From Bacteroidota bacterium (GTDB lineage Bacteria; Bacteroidota; Bacteroidia; Bacteroidales; JACABE01): DNA of 35,847 bases. The stretch spans positions 33,475 to 69,321 of the forward strand of contig JACABE010000020.1 in NCBI GenBank assembly GCA_013377005.1, in the 5' to 3' direction. Shown here one piece after another: positions 9,755-16,537 of the stretch. Below the pieces are notes generated by a model. It did no database searches and had not been told where the DNA came from. It worked only from the letters and a program-made list of their open reading frames with translations. Position numbers and translations under genes: made by a program. Within the stretch, counting starts at the first letter, position 1, and the number at the start of each line of letters is the position of its first letter.

Positions 9755-10951
9755 TTAGCTGCAAAGTCCTCCAGCGCGTTTCTTTGAACCTATTTTGATT
9801 TTGGGTATATATGCGTTTTTTGGGAATAATTGAAGTACTTCTGCCGGAGGAGAAGCAAGATTGATTGCCTTCTCATGAATTTGTTTATCAGCAAAAAGAT
9901 TGTTCCAATTATGTAAACCGTTTTCGAGTATATATAAATTTACTACTCCCTGAACTTTCAGATATTGCCATGCTTTGATGGAGATAGAATCGTTATCAGC
10001 CAATAGCACCACAACACCCTGAGGTGGAAGCTGTGCAAGTGGAGCCACAAACTTTGCATCTAAAAGGTCTTCTATTTTAACATTTTCTGAGCCTTTTAGA
10101 TGAAATATTTCAAAATCTTTGTTCGGGCGTAAATCCAGCGTGATAAGTTTAATTGTTGATTCGCTATTTGTTTTTACATATTCCAATGGATGAATAAATA
10201 CAGCTCTTGTTGCAAGCTGACCAGCATACTTTTTTTCCATAATTTTCCATTTGCGAATCGGATCAGGTTGTCCAACTGACCAAATCAATGCTGCAACAGC
10301 AATTAATATTCCAGCACCATACAGATAAGGACGCTTTGTAATTTTCCATGACCATGTTTTATTTGTGTCTTTAAATTTAAAAAACTCTTCCACTTTTTCA
10401 GCAATGTAAAACATCACTAATGCAAATATTGTAACAATAAATACTGTGGCACCAATTGATAATCCCAACCAATCGGAGACCAGAAAACGGTCGGTGAAAG
10501 AAGAATTCCAGAAATTTTCAAACCCAGGTAAGGATTCCCCAAACAGACCAGCACCTATAATTGTTCCGACTAGAAAGAAAAGTCCATCGATTTTAAAACT
10601 TGCAGTTGCCACAAGCGAAGTTCCGGGACAATAACCACCAACAATGAAGCCAACACCCATAATGAATCCTCCAACAATACCAGGCCATAAGAAAGTTTGG
10701 TTTACGGCAAGTTGAGAGAAATCAAGCAATCCCAATCCTGATGAAAGGAAAATTAAAAGACAAGCAACAAGAATACCTGTAAACATTGTCTTTAAGACTG
10801 TCATATCTTTTAAATAGAATTGAGCGGCAAGCCGACGTGAGTCGCCAAATCCGGCTAATTCTAAAGCAATACCGAAACCGGCACCTATAAGGAAAAACAC
10901 CGCATATCCGCCGGCTTTTCCAAGTTCTGTAATAATATCAACAGGTAACAT
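9755..10951 (-). CDS. YeeE/YedE sulfur transporter fused to rhodanese-like domain
   Basis: A 398-residue protein. Residues 1-230 hold multiple TM segments of the YeeE/YedE (sulfur transport) family, with the conserved GGYCPGTS loop (residues 105-112, Cys108) inside paired pore helices. Residues about 250-355 are a rhodanese-like domain (TLDLRPNKDFEIFHLKGSENV, then NGLHNWNNL). Where the catalytic CxxGxR loop should be it reads LLADNDSIS, with no cysteine, so it cannot form a persulfide in the usual way. The tail ends GGLCS with a cysteine second from the end. YeeE relatives such as TsuA take up thiosulfate through cysteine relays. The gene lies 23 bp after the smaller YedE gene, and the two probably form one transporter. 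The direction and the substrate are inferred. Confidence 0.85.
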   Translation of the reverse strand: MLPVDIITELGKAGGYAVFFLIGAGFGIALELAGFGDSRRLAAQFYLKDMTVLKTMFTGILVACLLIFLSSGLGLLDFSQLAVNQTFLWPGIVGGFIMGVGFIVGGYCPGTSLVATASFKIDGLFFLVGTIIGAGLFGESLPGFENFWNSSFTDRFLVSDWLGLSIGATVFIVTIFALVMFYIAEKVEEFFKFKDTNKTWSWKITKRPYLYGAGILIAVAALIWSVGQPDPIRKWKIMEKKYAGQLATRAVFIHPLEYVKTNSESTIKLITLDLRPNKDFEIFHLKGSENVKIEDLLDAKFVAPLAQLPPQGVVVLLADNDSISIKAWQYLKVQGVVNLYILENGLHNWNNLFADKQIHEKAINLASPPAEVLQLFPKNAYIPKIKIGSKKRAGGLCS

Positions 10952-10974
10952 AGTAAATTTCTCCTTTTTATAAA

Positions 10975-11496
10975 TTAATCAGCCCAAAGATGTCGAACAA
11001 AATATGCAACAGCATAACCTCCTAAAAATACACTGAACATAAATGCCCAGCTTCCCAATGAAAGAACCGCACCCCCTGATAATGCCTGTCCTGATGTACA
11101 ACCACGTGCAAAGCGTGCACCATATCCCATTATTATTCCTCCTAAAAGTGCAAAGAAAAGACGTTGATAGTTTGTTATTTTCGGACCTTTAAATATTTCG
11201 ATTTTCAAACGACCATTTAACCATGCAGAAATCAATCCTCCGGCAAATGTTCCAATTAGGAGAAACAAACTGGGATGATCCAGCGCATTGCGTTCACCTG
11301 CACCCATAGCAGCAAATGTACCGACACGATCAACATGTGATGACCAAACCAATTTTGTAAGTGCAACCTGAATACGACTAATTGCTCCAGAGGCTCCCAA
11401 ACCACTATGAGTTAATGCAAAAGCAGAAAAAAGAACCACACCGAGAATTGTTCCAGCGAAGTAAGGGTTTTTGAATGGTTTTGGTATTTTTTTCAT
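10975..11496 (-). CDS. YeeE/YedE family membrane protein (second half-transporter)
   Basis: A 173-residue membrane protein with about four TM segments. It carries the family motif GYGARFARGCTSGQALSGG followed by LSLGSW; the cysteine in RGCTSG corresponds to the pore cysteine of thiosulfate-transporting relatives. An N-terminal hydrophobic stretch (AGTILGVVLFSAFALTHSG) serves as the first TM. Split YeeE pairs, one short and one long as here, are common in sulfur-metabolising bacteria. Its ATG directly follows the stop of a possible 44-codon ORF (TAGATG), and the octaheme cytochrome gene lies upstream. The family assignment is firm, and the transported sulfur species is not known. Confidence 0.85.
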   Translation of the reverse strand: MKKIPKPFKNPYFAGTILGVVLFSAFALTHSGLGASGAISRIQVALTKLVWSSHVDRVGTFAAMGAGERNALDHPSLFLLIGTFAGGLISAWLNGRLKIEIFKGPKITNYQRLFFALLGGIIMGYGARFARGCTSGQALSGGAVLSLGSWAFMFSVFLGGYAVAYFVRHLWAD

Positions 11497-11631
11497 CTAT
11501 TTATATTTTATTAAATTGCTGAAAAGATTATTGTTAAATTGTGTAAGTTTATTAATACTATTCAAATTTCGCCGATGGAATGCCCTTGATATAATCATCT
11601 CTTTTGCGTCTTTAGAACCAGGACATTTCAT
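11497..11631 (-). CDS. Possible 44-residue ORF between octaheme cytochrome and YedE
   Basis: ATG at 11631, 24 bp after the octaheme gene, opens MKCPGSKDAKEMIISR and runs to a TAG that abuts the YedE ATG. A second frame reads RRKRDDYIKGIPSAKFE and stop, which looks more like a protein tail, so this may be a frameshifted gene remnant. Its position fits an operon member but there is no homology to support it. Confidence 0.2.
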   Translation of the reverse strand: MKCPGSKDAKEMIISRAFHRRNLNSINKLTQFNNNLFSNLIKYK

Positions 11632-11655
11632 TGTACAATTTCTTTAATATTGTGA

Positions 11656-13092
11656 TTATTTCTTTACTACCTGAACAGGATCATGATCATATCCGAGTTC
11701 TTTCCAGTTCAAACGACCTTTAGGAGAATGACATTGTTGACAACTTAGAGCATTCTTTTTAGTGGTGACCATATGGGTAATCGGCCAATACATTTTTGTA
11801 TTCGTAAATCCATATTTGCCACTATATGGTAAACCATTGATTTCTGCTCCTTTCTTTATTGCATAAGCCCAATTGAACTTAGTCCAATAGCCACCTTCTC
11901 CACTTGTTAATGGTGGTAGAATTATGTTATTAACCGGATCATAAGGTTGGTTAGCATGATGTACTTTAAAAGGCCATATTTTAGCCTTGGTATCATTACG
12001 AGAACCTATCGGACGATTCATATAATGTTCAGCTTCTGAGTCGAGTTTGTCTCCAAGAACGTAACGATCCATTTTTCCGGTATACCAGGCGTAGGTAGGA
12101 ACAACATCTTCCTCATAATGGAATTCACCTTTAATCTTCAGGTATTCGTGTGGGCTGTCTTTCCTGTTTGAATCACCTGCTTTCGACCAATCCCAGGTCA
12201 TTTTTGTAGGGAACTTTCTTGCAAACTCAGGAATATGGCAGGTCTGACAGGCTATCCGCACTGCATGCTCATTAAGTCGATGATCTTTATGTGGTTTCTC
12301 TGAATGACAATTCTCACAACCAAAACGAATTGCCTTTGTCTTTTCAGAATAAGTAGTATTTAGTTTACCAGAAACAACATGATTATGCGTTTTATGGCAG
12401 TCAATACATTGAAAATTGAGCTTTCCCATGTGATAATCTAGTTCCTGATTAGCATTCAGTAAAGATTCGTCAAGGTCGCCATGTTTTACACCCATACCTC
12501 CTCCCCCATTGAAATGACAGATGCCACAGTTTTCACGAAAAGGACGGCGAACACTTCCAGCGACTAAACGTAAATCAACATTTTTATTTGGCATACCCAG
12601 TTTTGTTTTTGAATAGGTTCCTGAGCCATCATGACATACGATACAATCGACATTCTCTTCTTTTGTAAAGTCGAAACTCATATCCCCCCAGCCGTAACCG
12701 GCATGACATATTACACAGGAACCCCAATTACCAACTACGCTAATACAAAAGTTATTTATCTGATTTCGCTTTCCAAGAAAAACAGTTTTCCCATTTCGTT
12801 CGACATCACCACTGATCCATGTCCAATGTGCTGTTTGCATTACTTCCTTAGAACTATTCGGATGACATTTAATGCACATACGGGTGACTTTCTGCGGTGA
12901 ATCAATTGAATCTTTGAAATAGGCACTATGATCTAAGTGAGGCAATAAGCGTCCTGTAAGTGGATTTTCAGGTACTTGCCCAAATTCATTATTGGTTTTG
13001 GAGCCATTGTTGCACGAAGTTGCTACTAATATCAATAGTAAAGCTATTCCGACAAGACGAAGCACAAAGTGTAAAAACTTAAAAATTCTCAT
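11656..13092 (-). CDS. Octaheme tetrathionate-reductase-type cytochrome c (lipoprotein)
   Basis: A 478-residue protein with a lipoprotein signal (lipobox VATSC, Cys27) and eight CxxCH motifs at residues 73, 126, 150, 189, 229, 259, 282 and 451. The long gap before the last heme and the MTWDWSKAGD segment are characteristic of the octaheme tetrathionate reductase (OTR, Shewanella SO4144) family. That enzyme reduces tetrathionate, nitrite and hydroxylamine in vitro; its natural substrate is unsettled. As the first gene of an operon with two YeeE/YedE proteins and a CbcL-like quinol dehydrogenase, a sulfur-oxyanion reductase is favoured over a nitrogen role. The protein would be anchored in a membrane facing the periplasm. 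A -7 box lies at 13166-13173. Confidence 0.9.
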   Translation of the reverse strand: MRIFKFLHFVLRLVGIALLLILVATSCNNGSKTNNEFGQVPENPLTGRLLPHLDHSAYFKDSIDSPQKVTRMCIKCHPNSSKEVMQTAHWTWISGDVERNGKTVFLGKRNQINNFCISVVGNWGSCVICHAGYGWGDMSFDFTKEENVDCIVCHDGSGTYSKTKLGMPNKNVDLRLVAGSVRRPFRENCGICHFNGGGGMGVKHGDLDESLLNANQELDYHMGKLNFQCIDCHKTHNHVVSGKLNTTYSEKTKAIRFGCENCHSEKPHKDHRLNEHAVRIACQTCHIPEFARKFPTKMTWDWSKAGDSNRKDSPHEYLKIKGEFHYEEDVVPTYAWYTGKMDRYVLGDKLDSEAEHYMNRPIGSRNDTKAKIWPFKVHHANQPYDPVNNIILPPLTSGEGGYWTKFNWAYAIKKGAEINGLPYSGKYGFTNTKMYWPITHMVTTKKNALSCQQCHSPKGRLNWKELGYDHDPVQVVKK

Positions 13093-13165
13093 AATTTCTT
13101 ATTTGAATGTGTTATTGAGCAGTCTAATAAACACAAATATTAATTTTTATTAAAAATAATATTTG

Positions 13166-13173
13166 CAAATATA
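13166..13173 (-). promoter_or_regulatory. Promoter of octaheme cytochrome operon
   Basis: The minus strand has TATATTTG (TAnnTTTG) with a TTG 19 bp upstream (13193-13195), the normal Bacteroidetes -33/-7 spacing. It lies about 75 bp before the ATG at 13092. Confidence 0.55.
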
Positions 13174-13205
13174 TGTCTTGTTAATTGAAAAACAATAAAA
13201 ATACT

Positions 13206-13243
13206 TGTGCGTTTTTGTAAATTTAAATGTGATATAACGCACA
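13206..13243. promoter_or_regulatory. Candidate operator: inverted TGTGCGTT half-sites
   Basis: TGTGCGTT (13206-13213) and AACGCACA (13236-13243) are perfect 8-bp inverted arms, centres 30 bp apart. They sit between the divergent octaheme operon and the Crp/Fnr gene, upstream of both -7 boxes. This is a natural place for binding by the adjacent Crp/Fnr protein, though the half-site is not a classical FNR or CRP sequence. Confidence 0.5.
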
Positions 13244-13251
13244 TTTTCCAT

Positions 13252-13259
13252 TATCTTTG
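13252..13259 (+). promoter_or_regulatory. -7 box for Crp/Fnr regulator gene
   Basis: TATCTTTG matches TAnnTTTG, 28 bp upstream of the ATG at 13288 and 8 bp beyond the right arm of the inverted repeat, so binding there could autoregulate the gene. Confidence 0.55.
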
Positions 13260-13287
13260 CAATCAGTTATATTAATAAATATCCAAT

Positions 13288-13968
13288 ATGGACAAGACTA
13301 TCTGTCAGTTATGCAAATCAAAATCATCTGCTGCACAAAAACTTAGTGAAGCTGAATTATGTATGCTTGGTGAAAATTGCGCTGAAACTTATTTCCAACC
13401 CGGTGATATTATTATCAAACAAGACGCACATTCAACCAATGTGGCTTATCTTAAATCCGGTTTGGTTAAGATTCATTTTGATGGAACTATTAAAGATAAA
13501 ATCATTAAAATAACAAAAGCTCCAGCCTATCTTTGTCTTCCAAGTAATTTTGGTGATAAAATAAATCATTTCTCAGCAACTGCACTCGAGCCGACTACTG
13601 TTTGTTTTATTAATGTGAATATGTTTAAAAAGTTAATTTATGAAAATGGGGATTTTGCTTATCAGATTATATTAGATATGAGTAAAAACGAACTTCAGAA
13701 TTTTCATAATTGCCTTAACAATGCCCAAAAACAAAACATTGGGAAAGTTGCAGATGTTATTTTGTTTTTTGCCAATACAATTTATAATTCCATTACTTTC
13801 AGATTACCGGTTACCAGAGAGGAGTTAGCTGCTTTAGCTGGTATCACTCGCGAAAGTTGCAGCCGTATATTTACAGAATTTAACAATGATAAAATTCTGG
13901 AAGTAAATGGCCGTCATATAAAAATTTTAAACGAAAAACTTCTCAGACAGATAAGCGAAAAGGGTTAG
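13288..13968 (+). CDS. Crp/Fnr family regulator, cysteine-rich N-terminus
   Basis: A 226-residue protein. The N-terminus carries Cys6, Cys9, Cys25 and Cys31, recalling the cluster-ligating cysteines of FNR, although the spacing differs. A cyclic-nucleotide-binding-like beta barrel follows (residues about 30-120, YFQPGDIIIKQ), then a dimer helix and a winged helix (LPVTREELAALAGITRESCSRIF). The recognition helix has E-x-x-S-R (ESCSR), the residue set FNR uses to read TTGA-type half-sites. It is divergent from the octaheme operon with a 195-bp shared control region, so it very probably regulates it. Sensing of oxygen, NO or reactive sulfur through the cysteines is inferred. Confidence 0.88.
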   Translation: MDKTICQLCKSKSSAAQKLSEAELCMLGENCAETYFQPGDIIIKQDAHSTNVAYLKSGLVKIHFDGTIKDKIIKITKAPAYLCLPSNFGDKINHFSATALEPTTVCFINVNMFKKLIYENGDFAYQIILDMSKNELQNFHNCLNNAQKQNIGKVADVILFFANTIYNSITFRLPVTREELAALAGITRESCSRIFTEFNNDKILEVNGRHIKILNEKLLRQISEKG

Positions 13969-14022
13969 GGGGATAATGTAAATCAAAAAATAATCAATTA
14001 TATTTTAAACACTAAGAAAAAG

Positions 14023-14427
14023 CTAAACCATTTGGAACGAATATTCCTCAATATTAATTCTTGTAGGATTATTAAACTCATTGATAGCAGCAAATGTAAA
14101 AAATGCTTCAACCGCTTTTTCTCTTTTATCAGTATACATTTCTTCAATATATATTTCAACTTTAATTTCAATTTTAACATTCCTTACTCTAAGAACTTTA
14201 CCAATAATTTCAGCAATAGTCCCTGCTTTAATAGGTAATAAGAATTGAATATTGTCAGCTGAAACTGTAACCATTTTTTGTTTTGTAAAACGAATAGCTG
14301 TAAGGTAAGCAACTTCATCCATCCATTGCATGGCTGTGCCACCAAATAAGGTATCATGCTCGTTTAGTGTGCATGGAAATATAGCTTTAAACTGTCTGGT
14401 TACTGAGTTTAAAATTCTTTTTTGCAT
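14023..14427 (-). CDS. Acyl-CoA thioesterase, hotdog fold
   Basis: A 134-residue protein of the YciA/BFIT acyl-CoA hydrolase type: the segment NEHDTLFGGTAMQWMDEVAYLTA contains the family's N-x-x-x-x-x-F-G-G and MDE signature with the catalytic aspartate on the hot-dog helix, followed by beta strands (MVTVSADNIQFLLPIKAG). It hydrolyses cytosolic acyl-CoA to free acid and CoA; the chain preference cannot be read. It is convergent with the Crp/Fnr gene and divergent from the NifX-like gene. The length is normal for single-hotdog members. Confidence 0.87.
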   Translation of the reverse strand: MQKRILNSVTRQFKAIFPCTLNEHDTLFGGTAMQWMDEVAYLTAIRFTKQKMVTVSADNIQFLLPIKAGTIAEIIGKVLRVRNVKIEIKVEIYIEEMYTDKREKAVEAFFTFAAINEFNNPTRINIEEYSFQMV

Positions 14428-14470
14428 TATGATTAATTTTTTCGCAAAAGCACAATATATATTTTGATTA

Positions 14471-14484
14471 TGAACGTATGTTCA
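14471..14484. promoter_or_regulatory. Palindromic operator TGAAC-N4-GTTCA
   Basis: TGAACGTATGTTCA (six-base arms ATGAAC/GTTCAT when extended) lies one base upstream of the -7 box of the 14571 gene, so binding would block RNA polymerase. The form resembles TetR-family or 5-N4-5 Crp/Fnr-type sites. The divergent thioesterase gene starts 44 bp away and may be co-regulated. Confidence 0.5.
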
Positions 14485-14485
14485 T

Positions 14486-14493
14486 TAACTTTG
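14486..14493 (+). promoter_or_regulatory. -7 box for NifX-like gene
   Basis: TAACTTTG matches TAnnTTTG. The 77-bp leader to the ATG at 14571 has no obvious structure. Confidence 0.55.
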
Positions 14494-14570
14494 CAAAAAA
14501 AATAATAATTTTAATATCCTAAAATTACATTTTTAATGAAGACAAATTAATAATCATAAATTTTAAAAAT

Positions 14571-14939
14571 ATGAAAATAGCAGTTCCAACAAGAGGAAAC
14601 GTAGTGGACAATCATTTCGGACATTGCGAAATGTATTCAATTTTCACCATTAATGATGGTAAAATTATAAACACAGAAGTTCTACCATCACCACAAGGTT
14701 GTGGATGCAAATCGAATATTGCTTCTGTTCTCCGTGAAAAAGGTGTTAGCATTATGTTAGCAGGCAATATAGGCGAAGGTGCCATGAATGTAATGAATAT
14801 GCATAATATAGAAGTCGTCAGAGGTTGTTCCGGTGATGTTAATGCAGTTGTAGAAGATTATATTAATGGAAATGTCAGCGATTCAGGTATTGGCTGCAGT
14901 CATCATGAAAATGATGGAGAACATCAGTGTAACCATTAA
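14571..14939 (+). CDS. NifX/NifB-type dinitrogenase cofactor-binding domain protein
   Basis: A 122-residue single-domain protein of the MTH1175/NifX family (dinitrogenase iron-molybdenum cofactor biosynthesis). It opens MKIAVPTRGNVVDNHFGHC, with the conserved H-F-G-H and Cys19. A GCGCKSN loop (Cys44, Cys46) and the closing IGEGAMNVM/GCSGDVNAVVEDY segments are also typical. A Cys/His tail (GCSHHENDGEHQCNH) could bind metal. Stand-alone members occur in many anaerobes that lack nitrogenase and are thought to carry Fe-S or Mo clusters. No nif gene is nearby. It stands alone behind its own promoter and operator. Confidence 0.88.
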   Translation: MKIAVPTRGNVVDNHFGHCEMYSIFTINDGKIINTEVLPSPQGCGCKSNIASVLREKGVSIMLAGNIGEGAMNVMNMHNIEVVRGCSGDVNAVVEDYINGNVSDSGIGCSHHENDGEHQCNH

Positions 14940-14964
14940 ATATTGAAAGAATTCTGAATAGAAT

Positions 14965-14989
14965 TCCGTTTTGCATATTGTAAAACGGA
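14965..14989 (+). terminator. Likely terminator hairpin after NifX-like gene
   Basis: TCCGTTTT / AAAACGGA arms with a 9-base loop begin 26 bp after the stop codon. The downstream U tract is poor, so strength is uncertain. Confidence 0.4.
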
Positions 14990-15065
14990 CATATTATTCA
15001 TATAAGTTCTTTAAAGTTATAGGATTTAGAGTTTTAACATAACCTATATAGAAAAAGAATAAAAA

Positions 15066-15097
15066 AAGAGGCTGTTTCAAATTTGAAACAGCCTCTT
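15066..15097 (-). terminator. Strong palindromic terminator of small secreted-protein gene
   Basis: A perfect 32-bp palindrome with 16-bp arms (AAGAGGCTGTTTCAAA and its complement). On the minus strand it is followed by seven or more T, the classical Rho-independent form, 28 bp beyond the stop of the gene at 15126. Confidence 0.85.
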
Positions 15098-15125
15098 ACA
15101 TATAATCGTTTAGGTTTTGTCAGAA

Positions 15126-15506
15126 CTATTCCGTTTTGGCAGCATTTCTACAACCATTTCCATTGCCTTGCCCACATCCATGACTGTGTTGAAAACCGTT
15201 TCCATTTCCATTTCCACTGCAATTTCCATTTCCTTTACCACCTCTTTTGCAATTTTTTCCTTTGTTATCGCAAATGCCATCTCCATTTTTATCAACAAAA
15301 TTTGCACCTTTGCCAGTTTTCATTTTAGTTTCGCGATTGTCACAAACACCATTATTATTTTTATCAGTAAACTGACCAGGACTTGCTTTGGTTTGTTCTG
15401 TTTTAACCGTAGCTTTGTCGGTTTTTTCCTGTGTTTGTGCCAATAAATTATTCGTTGTTAATGCAAAAGCGAATAATACCACTGTTAGCATAATTAATTT
15501 TTTCAT
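15126..15506 (-). CDS. Secreted small protein with DxNxDGxCD repeats and Gly/Asn-rich tail
   Basis: A 126-residue protein with a signal peptide (cleavage near LLAQ, residue 24). Two copies of F-(T/V)-D-K-N-N/G-(N/D)-G-(V/I)-C-D-N (about residues 46-57 and 69-80) look like EF-hand or dockerin-type calcium loops carrying a cysteine. The tail is low complexity (GNGNGNG) with CSG, HSHGCG and GCRN that may hold metal. It probably binds a cation in the periplasm or outside. Such D-x-N-x-D-G-x-C-D proteins recur in Bacteroidetes, but their role is not established. The gene stands alone with a strong terminator. Confidence 0.75.
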   Translation of the reverse strand: MKKLIMLTVVLFAFALTTNNLLAQTQEKTDKATVKTEQTKASPGQFTDKNNNGVCDNRETKMKTGKGANFVDKNGDGICDNKGKNCKRGGKGNGNCSGNGNGNGFQHSHGCGQGNGNGCRNAAKTE

Positions 15507-15664
15507 GTTTTTTGTTTTTAAACGTTTATAAATAAATTTTTTATACTTTTAAGACACTTAAAGTTTAAAAAACTTGTACTGAATAAAAAAATATTCTGAA
15601 AATGATGAACATTTATGGCTTTTTTACTGAATTACCATAAGTTCAAGATAAGTTTTACAATATA

Positions 15665-16360
15665 CTATCCCTTCCTGCTTATCTCATTTAAAGTATTATA
15701 ATCTATTAGTTGTATATCCTTTTCATGAAGTGCTATTAAATTATCTTTTTCAAAAGATTTTAGCAATTTAACTGCGCTTTCAGTTGATATTCCAGCAAAA
15801 TCAGCAATATCTTTACGGGAAAGCAACTGAAATATTTCAGGTGTCTGATTTTTAAGACTGTCTAAATATAATAAAGTATCTGCAATACGTCCGTTCATTT
15901 GTTTATACGTCATATTCCTCAAAGTATCGAAAAGGTTTACATTTTGCTCACAATACCTTTTTATAATATTAAATCCAAACATTCCATTTTGTTGTACAAT
16001 ATTTGCTATTGATACTTTTTCAATCAAATACACCTGACAATCAGTGATTGCAACCGAAGAATAATTGAATTTATTTTTTGTAAATACGGCTGAAAGACCC
16101 ACAAATTCGCCTGGTTTAATAATCCTAAGATTTAAGCTCTTTGAACTGTCACCCTCAATGTATTGTTTTGCCAATCCAGTAATAACAAACAAAACATAAG
16201 AAGCGAATGCTCCCTGTTTGGTCAGATTATCTCCTTTACGGAAGGAAACCTGTGTTTTTGCTGCTCTAATCAGTTCAACTTCTTCAGGTGATAACATCTG
16301 AAAACATGGAGCATTAATGTTGCAAATAAAGTCTTGGTCAGTTTCGAGTATAGTTTTCAT
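15665..16360 (-). CDS. Crp/Fnr family regulator (second)
   Basis: A 231-residue regulator with an N-terminal effector barrel (about residues 20-130, FRKGDNLTKQGAFASYVLFV), a dimer helix and a winged helix (LSRKDIADFAGISTESAVKLL). The recognition helix reads S-T-E-S-A-V-K and lacks the E-x-x-S-R set, so its DNA site should differ from that of the regulator at 13288. Cys13 and Cys19 lie near the N-terminus. It is divergent from the thiol/sulfur redox operon starting at 16538, with a 177-bp control region between, making it the likely regulator of that operon. Confidence 0.87.
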   Translation of the reverse strand: MKTILETDQDFICNINAPCFQMLSPEEVELIRAAKTQVSFRKGDNLTKQGAFASYVLFVITGLAKQYIEGDSSKSLNLRIIKPGEFVGLSAVFTKNKFNYSSVAITDCQVYLIEKVSIANIVQQNGMFGFNIIKRYCEQNVNLFDTLRNMTYKQMNGRIADTLLYLDSLKNQTPEIFQLLSRKDIADFAGISTESAVKLLKSFEKDNLIALHEKDIQLIDYNTLNEISRKG

Positions 16361-16385
16361 GCACTTATATCTAAGTATGATTTTG

Positions 16386-16393
16386 CAAAACTA
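16386..16393 (-). promoter_or_regulatory. -7 box for second Crp/Fnr gene
   Basis: The minus strand has TAGTTTTG, matching TAnnTTTG, 25 bp before the ATG at 16360. Confidence 0.5.
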
Positions 16394-16444
16394 ATTAAAA
16401 TCAACATAAGAATGTTTTAAATCAATAAATAAGTTGTTTTATTT

Positions 16445-16458
16445 CAAGCATAAGCTTG
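16445..16458. promoter_or_regulatory. Candidate Crp/Fnr-type site CAAGC-N4-GCTTG
   Basis: CAAGCATAAGCTTG has 5-bp perfect arms with a 4-bp spacer, the geometry of Crp/Fnr operators. Its centre lies about 55 bp upstream of the TACTTTTG -7 box, close to a class I activator position, in the control region shared with the second Crp/Fnr gene. Confidence 0.4.
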
Positions 16459-16502
16459 TGGCAGTATAAGGCAAAATCGATAAAGTAAAACATTTTATAA
16501 TA

Positions 16503-16510
16503 TACTTTTG
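16503..16510 (+). promoter_or_regulatory. -7 box of thiol/sulfur redox operon
   Basis: TACTTTTG matches TAnnTTTG and lies 28 bp before the ATG at 16538. It overlaps a possible TTG start at 16508, which argues against that longer reading. Confidence 0.6.
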
Positions 16511-16537
16511 CTTTATAAATATTTTAAAAAAATAATT

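Noticed and set aside
14571-14939. Sign of a nitrogen-fixation locus
   Set aside because: Only a stand-alone NifX-like protein is present; no nitrogenase or assembly genes.
15066-15097. 32-bp perfect palindrome as a protein-binding operator
   Set aside because: Its position just past a stop codon and the T tract on the minus strand identify it as a terminator.
16508-16537. TTG start adding 10 residues to the first redox gene
   Set aside because: It overlaps the TACTTTTG -7 box; the ATG at 16538 is better placed.
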